A DNA stretch of 5,409 nucleotides from assembly GCA_020440405.1 (NCBI GenBank), contig JAGROF010000206.1:1-5409 (forward strand). Reading direction: 5' to 3'. This stretch comes from Chlamydiia bacterium. Lineage in GTDB: Bacteria > Chlamydiota > Chlamydiia > Chlamydiales > Simkaniaceae. This document shows positions 1-5,409 of the stretch, in pieces. Made by a program: the position numbers and the translations under genes. How positions within the stretch are numbered: the stretch's first letter is position 1; every line of letters starts with the position of its first letter. Below the pieces are notes generated by a model. The model saw nothing but the letters and a program-made list of their open reading frames with translations. It was not told where the DNA came from and made no database searches.

Positions 1-48
1 ATTATAACACATTTAATATTAAATATTAATATAATAAAAATTTTAATA
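1..48. other. AT-rich intergenic edge with a 14-base palindrome
   Basis: Only two of the 48 bases are C, and none is G. A perfect palindrome ATTTAATATTAAAT lies at 11-24, and TTAATATTA recurs at 13-21 and 43-51. The stretch lies just past the stop of the leftward operon. No GC-rich hairpin with a T tract is present, so a normal intrinsic terminator is not supported, and no gene is visible. Confidence 0.5.
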
Positions 49-633
49 TTATGTTTTAATAAACTGAATAATGCGAATTATTGATGTTAAAAAGGTTAGG
101 CCTGCAAAGAGCAGAGCTAAGAAGGGGAAGAAATGAGGAACTAAGATCATCAAACTAAAGAAGATAAAAGCTTCTGCCCGCTCAATGAGGCCTGGGCTAT
201 AGTGAAAACTCTTTTCAGAGGTGTTTTCTTGGAAAATTCCGACGACGAGAAAGGTCGTGATGCAGAGGAGGACGGCGCCAAGCATCACAATCGTCATAAC
301 CCCTCTAGAATGAGGGTGATATAGAAATAAGCCTAGAAGGATCGCCCATTCAACCACCCGGTCACAGACGATATCTAAAACAGCCCCCTTGGAAGAGGTC
401 GCATTTCGGGAGCGGGCTAAGGATCCATCTAGGGTATCGCAAAATCCGCTGACCCCTAAGCAAATCAGTGCTGCTAGTGATTGATGAAAATAGAGGAAAA
501 GGGGAATGAGGAGCCCTGAAAAAAGCCCCGCCAGCGTCACGTGGAGGGGGGAGATCTTTTGGAAACGCGCATTTTTGAGCAGGGGCTCGATCACAAAACG
601 TTGGTAGGGAGAGCGAAAGTTACTGTCGATCAT
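49..633 (-). CDS. CDP-alcohol phosphatidyltransferase family membrane enzyme
   Basis: Predicted integral membrane enzyme that transfers a phosphatidyl (or similar) group from a CDP-alcohol to an acceptor alcohol, as in phospholipid head-group synthesis. The 194-residue protein carries the complete family signature D-x2-D-G-x2-A-R-x8-G-x3-D-x3-D at residues 66-91 (D66, D69, G70, A73, R74, G83, D87, D91). In this family the aspartates bind the metal ions and CDP, and the last is the proposed catalytic base. Hydrophobic segments lie near 32-50, 52-65, 93-107, 112-133, 153-168 and 170-190, matching the usual six-helix fold. A conserved-looking GLIERAE stretch sits at 148-154. The ATG at 633 lies 14 bases inside the end of the upstream VTT gene and has no strong Shine-Dalgarno, so coupled translation is likely. 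It is the last gene of the leftward operon and ends in TAA at 51-49. The acceptor (glycerol phosphate, inositol phosphate, serine or other) cannot be read from the sequence, so a name such as pgsA is not justified. The family call is firm. Confidence 0.93.
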   Translation of the reverse strand: MIDSNFRSPYQRFVIEPLLKNARFQKISPLHVTLAGLFSGLLIPLFLYFHQSLAALICLGVSGFCDTLDGSLARSRNATSSKGAVLDIVCDRVVEWAILLGLFLYHPHSRGVMTIVMLGAVLLCITTFLVVGIFQENTSEKSFHYSPGLIERAEAFIFFSLMILVPHFFPFLALLFAGLTFLTSIIRIIQFIKT

Positions 634-1309
634 GTCTTAGTTTTTTAACAAGGATGGGGATTAAAGAGAAGAGAGCAAGAACGACCAAGGCAATTCGCAT
701 CTCCGTATTAAAAATGTTGCCGACAGTAAATCCTTCGTCTTTCTCAAAGATAGCTCCTAGTCCCCTCCCTGCTTGGGTGTATACATAAGATCCAGGGATG
801 ATCCCGACAAACGTTGTCCAGAGGTAGGTTGTAGTGCGGACATTAAAAAATGCCGGAGCAATGTTAACAAGCCAAAAAGGAAAGAGGGGAATAAATCTTA
901 AAAATAGAAGGTAGCTTGCGGCGTTTCTTTGAAAACCTCCTTCCATTTTTTTAAGGAAGGGGCCTGCCCTGCGTCGCAGTAAATCTCCAAGGGCTGTTCG
1001 AGCAGCTAAGAAAATGAGGGTGGCCCCAATTGTTGCACCGACAACGACATAGATGACACCCCAAGGCACGCCAAAGAAAAAACCTCCAAGAAGAGTCAGC
1101 ACAGCTCCTCCAGGAAGAGAGAGAGCGACAACGAGGATGTAAACCAAAATGTAAAGAACAGGCATTAAAATGGGGTGCGCTTCAATATGGGCCAAGAGGA
1201 TTTCTCGATGCTTTTTAAGCATCTCAAAAGACAGATATTTTGGAAGGCCTAAAAAGTAAACAGCCACCATTAGAAGGAGAATAACAATTAAGGGAATCCA
1301 TTTTCTCAT
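620..1309 (-). CDS. VTT-domain (DedA/TVP38/TMEM64 family) membrane protein
   Basis: Polytopic inner-membrane protein of the VTT (formerly SNARE-associated) superfamily, whose studied members include lipid scramblases and undecaprenyl-phosphate or phospholipid translocases. With the start chosen here it has 229 residues, normal for the TVP38/TMEM64 branch. Visible landmarks are an N-terminal helix (4-21), the LPGGAVLTLLGGFFFG re-entrant-type segment (65-80), a glycine-rich GATIGATLIFLAAR stretch (91-104), FLRFIPLFPFWLVNIAP (136-152, with R138, P141, P144 and N149), FVGIIPGSYVYTQAGRG (167-183) and a final helix (204-221) followed by a basic tail. The reading frame is open back to a GTG at 1345. 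ATG 1309 is preferred because it overlaps the upstream TGA as ATGA and has an AGGAG ten bases upstream. It lies between the oxidoreductase gene and the phosphatidyltransferase gene and overlaps both. The transported substrate is unknown. A lipid linked to the downstream synthase is an inference from context. Confidence 0.9.
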   Translation of the reverse strand: MRKWIPLIVILLLMVAVYFLGLPKYLSFEMLKKHREILLAHIEAHPILMPVLYILVYILVVALSLPGGAVLTLLGGFFFGVPWGVIYVVVGATIGATLIFLAARTALGDLLRRRAGPFLKKMEGGFQRNAASYLLFLRFIPLFPFWLVNIAPAFFNVRTTTYLWTTFVGIIPGSYVYTQAGRGLGAIFEKDEGFTVGNIFNTEMRIALVVLALFSLIPILVKKLRHDRQ

Positions 1310-2688
1310 CGACGAAAAGCTCCTAGAATGGTTTCCGTCAGCCACTTGTCAGCAGCTTTTCGGATGGCTAAACTTTCAATGGGGTACGGATGCATCAGCC
1401 CACGGAGTTTTCTTAAGGGGATTTTACTATACATCGCTGTTGAGATTTGCATGAGCATCTCACCCGCTCGAGGACCGACAATTGTAGCGCCTAAAATATG
1501 GCTGCTCCATTTTTTTGTAATGATCTTGACAAACCCTTCTGTGCGGCCACTTGTGATGCTTCGGTCGACTTCGGAAAAAGGAACCCGATAGACCGCAATC
1601 TTTTTTGGGTTGCACTCTTCTTCTTTGAGGCCAATGCTCGCCACTTCAGGATCGGTGTATGTGCAGCGGGGAATGGCTTGGCGGCTTTTTTTCAAAAGAA
1701 AAGGGAGAATGAGATTGGAGAGAACCGTGCGAGCCTGATTTTCTGCATAGTGGGTGAAGAAAGGGGGCCCCGTGACATCCCCTACCGCCCAAATGTTTTT
1801 GATATTGGTTCTTCCGTAAGCATCCACAGGAATGCCATCTTCAGAATATTTAACCTGCGCCGCATCTAAATTAAGCTCTTTTAAGTGGGGGCGCCTTCCG
1901 ACTCCAATAAAAAGAGCTTCGGCTTCAAGAGAATGAGTTGCTTTTCCCCTTACCTCTACAGTAAAACGTCCTTGATAGCTGACCCGTTCTGTTCGCTCTC
2001 CCAAAAGTAGGGAGATCCCTTCTTTGCGAAAGACGTCTTCAAGAACCTCTTGCGTCTCTTTTTCCTCGCGAGCGAGGAGATGAGAGCGGCTTTCAATGAG
2101 AGTGACTTGAGCTCCAAGGCGGCAAAATGCTTGCGCCATTTCAGAACAGATGGGTCCCCCTCCCACAAAAATGATCGATTGAGGGATATGGTCTAAATCA
2201 AAAATGGTTTCATTCGTGAGAAAGGGCGTCCCTTCTAGCCCTTCAATCGGAGGGATGAATGGATAAGAGCCTGTGGCGATGACAATTTGCCGCCCTTGCA
2301 CTTTTTGTCCTTCCACCAGTACTGTCTTTTTATCAACAAAAGAAGCGGTTCCATCCAGCGTTTCAACACCGAGCGCGTTCAAAGCCTTAGGTTCCTCATG
2401 AGAACGGATACCGCTGACAATTTTTCGCACGCGAGTGAGTGCTCCTTTTGCTTCAAAGGAAAAAGGAGATGGCTGGATTCCTAGTTGATCGCAGTGTTTG
2501 AGAAAGTGGGCGGCATGTGCTGCTGCAATTAAGGATTTGCTGGGAATGCATCCATAATTTGTGCAATCCCCGCCATAGCGCTTTTTCTCGATCAAGAGGA
2601 CTTTTTTCCCCGCCTTAGCAGCCCCAATCGCAATGACGAGTCCCCCGGCTCCTGCCCCAATCACGACAATGTCAAAAATTTTATCCAT
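1306..2688 (-). CDS. FAD-dependent pyridine nucleotide-disulfide oxidoreductase (mercuric reductase-like, substrate unknown)
   Basis: Cytoplasmic flavoenzyme of the class I pyridine nucleotide-disulfide oxidoreductase family, which passes electrons between NAD(P)H, FAD and a cysteine pair. The 460-residue length is typical. In order: N-terminal FAD dinucleotide motif GAGAGG (11-16), redox-active GGDCTNYGCIPSKSL with C42 and C47, ATG motif (138-140), second Rossmann motif VGGGPICSE (175-183), FAD-contacting AVGDVTG (301-307), and the C-terminal dimer interface around HPYPIES (433-439). The second Rossmann motif has cysteine (C181) where the third glycine of GxGxxG is usual. E199 at the end of the next strand favours NADH over NADPH, by inference. 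The catalytic histidine of lipoamide dehydrogenase and glutathione reductase is replaced by Y435, as in mercuric reductases. However, there is no N-terminal metal-binding domain and no C-terminal cysteine pair, so a merA name would be unsafe. It is the first gene of the leftward operon. ATG 2688 is preceded by AAGGTG about ten bases upstream. Confidence 0.93.
   Translation of the reverse strand: MDKIFDIVVIGAGAGGLVIAIGAAKAGKKVLLIEKKRYGGDCTNYGCIPSKSLIAAAHAAHFLKHCDQLGIQPSPFSFEAKGALTRVRKIVSGIRSHEEPKALNALGVETLDGTASFVDKKTVLVEGQKVQGRQIVIATGSYPFIPPIEGLEGTPFLTNETIFDLDHIPQSIIFVGGGPICSEMAQAFCRLGAQVTLIESRSHLLAREEKETQEVLEDVFRKEGISLLLGERTERVSYQGRFTVEVRGKATHSLEAEALFIGVGRRPHLKELNLDAAQVKYSEDGIPVDAYGRTNIKNIWAVGDVTGPPFFTHYAENQARTVLSNLILPFLLKKSRQAIPRCTYTDPEVASIGLKEEECNPKKIAVYRVPFSEVDRSITSGRTEGFVKIITKKWSSHILGATIVGPRAGEMLMQISTAMYSKIPLRKLRGLMHPYPIESLAIRKAADKWLTETILGAFRR
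1320..1324 (-). promoter_or_regulatory. Shine-Dalgarno AGGAG that fixes the VTT gene start
   Basis: AGGAG on the minus strand lies ten bases upstream of ATG 1309, inside the last codons of the oxidoreductase gene. Together with the ATGA stop/start overlap at 1309-1306 it argues for initiation at 1309 and against the GTG at 1345, which would place this motif inside the coding region. Confidence 0.65.
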
Positions 2689-2717
2689 TGAATCTATACA
2701 CCTTCTTTTTCTATATA
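2688..2717 (+). promoter_or_regulatory. Possible sigma-70-type promoter for the GH63 gene
   Basis: TTGAAT at 2688-2693 and TATATA at 2712-2717 are separated by 18 bases, close to the sigma-70 consensus. Transcription would begin near 2724, leaving about 22 untranslated bases before ATG 2746 but only about ten before the alternative TTG 2734. The -35 element touches the first base of the divergent oxidoreductase start codon, so the two units would interfere or be co-regulated. This is a pattern match in AT-rich DNA and could occur by chance. Confidence 0.35.
2699..2706 (-). promoter_or_regulatory. Ribosome binding site of the oxidoreductase gene
   Basis: On the minus strand AGAAGGTG precedes ATG 2688 with about ten bases between AAGGTG and the start codon. 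The match is moderate and the spacing slightly long, but it is the best candidate and supports the chosen start. Confidence 0.5.
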
Positions 2718-2721
2718 GAAA
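2708..2721. repeat. Perfect 14-base palindrome in the divergent spacer
   Basis: TTTCTATATAGAAA reads identically on both strands and sits in the 57-base gap between the two divergent start codons. It contains the proposed -10 hexamer, and because it is symmetric it offers a TATATA on either strand. It could be an operator for a dimeric regulator or simply an AT-rich promoter core. No second copy is present elsewhere in the window. Confidence 0.5.
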
Positions 2722-2745
2722 TTAAGCAAATTATTGGCGAGACAA

Positions 2746-5367
2746 ATGAACCCTGAAAGAAAGCGTCTAAGTGAAGATAAGAAACGTCAGAAGTATTGGA
2801 AGCGGTTCGGTCCCTACTTGGCAGAGCGTCAATGGGGCACTGTCCGAGAAGATTATAGTGAAGAGGGGGCAACATGGGACTACTTCCCTTATGAGCTGGC
2901 GCTAGAGCGTGCGTATCGGTGGGGAGAGGATGGGATTGCAGGGATCTCAGATAGTCGCGCGCGCCTATGTTTTGCGCTGAGCTTTTGGAATGAAGAGGAT
3001 CCTTTTATTAAAGAAAGGATTTTTGGTCTTTCGAATCCGGAGGGAAACCACGGAGAAGATGTTAAGGAGTATTATTATTATCTCGATAATACGCCGACCC
3101 ATTCTTATATGAAGTACCTCTATAAGTATCCTCAAGCTGAATACCCTTACGAAGCCATTCGGAAAGCCAATGCCAACCGTTCTCAAAAAGAGGGAGAATA
3201 TGAGCTAGTCGATACGGGGATTTTTGATCACAACCGGTATTACGATATTTTTGTCGAGTATGCAAAAAAGAGCCCAGAAGATATCGCTATTCGCATTACG
3301 ATCCATAACCGAGGCAATGAAGAGAAAAACCTTCATGTGCTTCCCACCATCTGGGCGCGGAATGACTGGTTTCGCAAAGAAGCTCAAAAACCCCTTTTCA
3401 AAGCGCGTGCAGGAACAGATACAATAGAGGCTTACCATCCAGCCGTAGGGAATTTTAACCTTTTTGGAGAAGAGGCAGAGGCCCTTCTCTTTACGGAAAA
3501 CGAGAGCAAGGGAAGTGGAAAGTTTACAAAAGATGGGATTAATCAATACCTTGTGCATCAAAATCAGGAGGGTGTGCATCCTGGTCGAGAGGGAACAAAA
3601 GGCGCCTTTCACTATATTGTTCGGGTTCCTCCTAATGAGTCAAAAGAGATCCATCTCCGCTTAACAAAAGAAGAGGAATTCAAAAATATTGCCTCCGAAA
3701 ATGCCAAGCTTTTTAAGTTGCGGGCGCGCGAGGCGGAAGAGTTTTATGGAGAAATTATCCCTGTCAACATCTCTGATGAGCGTCGGATGATTGCCCGCCA
3801 AGCTTATGCGGGAATGCTCTGGAACAAGATGTATTACAACCTTATCATCCCCGACTGGATGAAAGGAGACCCCAATTTTCATCCTCCTCTTCCTGAAAGA
3901 AGTTCCTGCACAGCCCGGAATGGAGAGTGGCTCAATCTCTATGCAGATGATGTCATTTCTGCTGCAGATAAATGGGAATTTAACATGTTTTTCTCGTGGG
4001 ATACGGCATTTCATTCCCTTCCCTTAGCCGTATTAGATGCAGAGTATGCTAAGCACCATATGACCCTTTTGACCCAAGAATGGTATATGCATCCCAACGG
4101 GATGCTTCCTGCTTATGAGTGGAATTTCTATGATGTCAATCCCCCTGTACATGCTTGGGGAGCCTATCGTGTCTATAAGATCGATGAGAAACGGAATGGA
4201 ACTCCCGACCGATTCTTTTTGGAAAGAATCTTTCAGAAACTGCTCCTGAATTTTACTTGGTGGGTGAATCGGAAGGATGATGCGGGGAAAAACATTTTCC
4301 AAGGAGGATTTCTTGGACTTGATAACATTAGTGTGTTTAACCGCAGTGCCGAACTTCCTGAAGGTGCTACCCTTTATCAATCAGACGCAACAAGCTGGAT
4401 GGCAATGTTTTCTCTTAACATGCTCACCATTGCACTTGAACTGGCAAAAGAGGATGAGATTTATGGAGATATGGCAAATAAATTCTATAATCACTTTCTC
4501 TTGATTGCCGAAGCGATTAATTTTTCCAATCATCGCTCCCGACCTTTATGGGATGACGAAGAGGGATTTTACTATGATGTGTTGAAAACAGCCGATGGAA
4601 AGGATATCCCCTTAAAAGTACGCTCTCTTGTGGGGCTTATGCCACTCCTAGCCGTGACGACAATTGATCCCGAGGCGCTTGAAAAGATTCCGACCTTTAA
4701 AAAGAAGATGGATTGGTTTATTAACCATCGTGAAGATCTGTGTGAAAAAGTCGCCTGTATGAAAACCCCTGGGGTGAATGGGCGGAAGATCCTTTCTATC
4801 GTTGACCGCGATAAACTCACACGTCTTTTGAATTTTATGTTAGATGAAGGAAAGTTCTTCAGCCCTTATGGCATTCGCTCGATTTCTAAATGTCATGCAG
4901 CACATCCTTTTCAGCTCGAAATCGGAGAGAAAACCTTTTGTGTTGATTATGAGCCAGGGGAGTCGACCAGTCGTCTCTTTGGAGGGAATTCTAATTGGAG
5001 AGGGCCGATCTGGTTTCCGCTAAACGTTCTCCTAATTGAAGCGCTTCAAAAATATCACTATTACTACGGGGATGACCTCAAAGTCGAATGTCCCACCGGT
5101 TCTGGGAATTATATGAATCTATGGGATGTCGCTGCAGAAATCTCTAAGCGTCTCGTGAGCATCTTTGAAAACGATCCCGAAGGAAAACGCCCCGTGTTCG
5201 GAGACCGCTCTAAATTCCAATCCGATCCCCACTTCCACGACTATATCCTCTTCCATGAATACTTCCATGGATGTTCCGGAAAAGGGCTAGGGGCTAACCA
5301 TCAAATGGGGTGGACCGGCACCGTTGCGAAACTCATCAAGCAGCTCGGCGAATACGGCCATTTTTAA
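2746..5367 (+). CDS. Glycoside hydrolase family 63 / MGH1-like glucosidase
   Basis: Large predicted inverting glycosidase of the GH63 / MGH1-like group, likely releasing glucose (or a related sugar) from an alpha-linked substrate. Counting from ATG 2746 it has 873 residues, in line with my recollection of this bacterial branch. The N-terminal part (about 20-330) is rich in beta structure and starts with a conserved-looking RFGPYLAERQWGTVRED block. From about 345 onward an (alpha/alpha)6 barrel is expected. MFFSWDTAFHSLPLA (414-428) places D419 as the likely general acid. HEYFHG (837-842) followed by GANHQMGWTG (849-858) places E838 as the likely general base, by analogy with GH63 and GH37 enzymes. 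GGNSNWRGPIWFPLN (746-760) is another family hallmark. There is no signal peptide or membrane helix, so it should be cytoplasmic. A TTG at 2734 in the same frame would add four residues. It stands alone and divergent from the lipid/redox operon. Its substrate (a glycogen-derived oligosaccharide, trehalose-like sugar, glycosylglycerate or other) cannot be told from sequence. Confidence 0.9.
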   Translation: MNPERKRLSEDKKRQKYWKRFGPYLAERQWGTVREDYSEEGATWDYFPYELALERAYRWGEDGIAGISDSRARLCFALSFWNEEDPFIKERIFGLSNPEGNHGEDVKEYYYYLDNTPTHSYMKYLYKYPQAEYPYEAIRKANANRSQKEGEYELVDTGIFDHNRYYDIFVEYAKKSPEDIAIRITIHNRGNEEKNLHVLPTIWARNDWFRKEAQKPLFKARAGTDTIEAYHPAVGNFNLFGEEAEALLFTENESKGSGKFTKDGINQYLVHQNQEGVHPGREGTKGAFHYIVRVPPNESKEIHLRLTKEEEFKNIASENAKLFKLRAREAEEFYGEIIPVNISDERRMIARQAYAGMLWNKMYYNLIIPDWMKGDPNFHPPLPERSSCTARNGEWLNLYADDVISAADKWEFNMFFSWDTAFHSLPLAVLDAEYAKHHMTLLTQEWYMHPNGMLPAYEWNFYDVNPPVHAWGAYRVYKIDEKRNGTPDRFFLERIFQKLLLNFTWWVNRKDDAGKNIFQGGFLGLDNISVFNRSAELPEGATLYQSDATSWMAMFSLNMLTIALELAKEDEIYGDMANKFYNHFLLIAEAINFSNHRSRPLWDDEEGFYYDVLKTADGKDIPLKVRSLVGLMPLLAVTTIDPEALEKIPTFKKKMDWFINHREDLCEKVACMKTPGVNGRKILSIVDRDKLTRLLNFMLDEGKFFSPYGIRSISKCHAAHPFQLEIGEKTFCVDYEPGESTSRLFGGNSNWRGPIWFPLNVLLIEALQKYHYYYGDDLKVECPTGSGNYMNLWDVAAEISKRLVSIFENDPEGKRPVFGDRSKFQSDPHFHDYILFHEYFHGCSGKGLGANHQMGWTGTVAKLIKQLGEYGHF

Positions 5368-5409
5368 AAGCTAATTGTAAACATTTCTTTTTAATTAATT
5401 ATTATTCAT

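Noticed and set aside
1..48. AT-rich palindromes as an origin, attachment site or intrinsic terminator
   Set aside because: Low-complexity A/T sequence gives palindromes easily. There is no DnaA-box set, GC stem, tRNA end or integrase gene to support any of these roles.
1306..1345. A frameshift splitting an original VTT-oxidoreductase fusion
   Set aside because: The order here is oxidoreductase first. The junction is a standard ATGA overlap with its own Shine-Dalgarno, and both proteins are full length with proper ends, so two separate genes is the simpler reading.
1498..1869. Rightward 123-codon open frame opposite the oxidoreductase gene
   Set aside because: It lies wholly antisense to a gene with clear family motifs, and its translation shows no domain, no credible ribosome site and an unnatural mix of residues. 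It is a shadow frame.
1306..2688. Naming the oxidoreductase merA or lpdA
   Set aside because: The MerA C-terminal cysteines and metal-binding domain are absent, and the Lpd catalytic histidine is replaced by tyrosine. There is no merR, merT, merP or 2-oxoacid dehydrogenase gene nearby.
3205..3612. Leftward 135-codon open frame inside the glucosidase gene, plus several other frames of 65-117 codons in 2965-4820
   Set aside because: All overlap a full-length GH63 gene with conserved motifs, and none has recognisable content or start signals of its own.
5368..5409. Possible terminator or gene start after the glucosidase
   Set aside because: The spacer is AT-rich, with AAAAG and CTTTTT able to form only a very weak A-T stem. 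The CAT at 5407-5409 would read ATG leftward but reaches TAA after four codons.

Overview
This 5.4 kb window is densely coding bacterial DNA of moderate GC, with very AT-rich spacers at both edges. It holds four protein genes in two divergent transcription units and no recognisable RNA gene, mobile element, CRISPR array or prophage. Taxonomy cannot be fixed from the sequence. The AT-rich spacers, weak ribosome binding sites and gene content would fit an environmental (Parachlamydia/Waddlia/Simkania-like) chlamydia, but this is a low-confidence guess based on general resemblance and not on a marker gene.

The left half (about 49-2688) is a compact leftward operon read from right to left. It starts with an FAD/NAD(P)H pyridine nucleotide-disulfide oxidoreductase with a CxxxxC redox pair. 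Next is a VTT-domain (DedA/TVP38/TMEM64-type) polytopic membrane protein, then a CDP-alcohol phosphatidyltransferase with a perfect family signature. The genes overlap: a 4-base ATGA stop/start junction lies between the first two and a 14-base overlap between the last two. Co-transcription and translational coupling are therefore very likely. One gene makes a phospholipid head-group bond, one belongs to a superfamily that moves lipids across membranes, and one is a soluble redox flavoenzyme of unknown substrate. A membrane-lipid function with a redox arm is a reasonable but unproven reading.

The right half (2746-5367) is one rightward gene for a large cytoplasmic glycoside hydrolase of the GH63 / MGH1-like type, with both expected catalytic carboxylates identifiable. 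It is separated from the leftward operon by a spacer of only 57 bases. That spacer carries a plausible sigma-70-type promoter and a perfect 14-base palindrome, so the two units may share control. The edges (1-48 and 5368-5409) are AT-rich with no supported gene and no GC-rich terminator hairpin.

Nothing here is clearly a new system. The points most worth a second look are the lipid-synthase/VTT/oxidoreductase operon, and an oxidoreductase that resembles mercuric reductase but lacks that enzyme's diagnostic parts.
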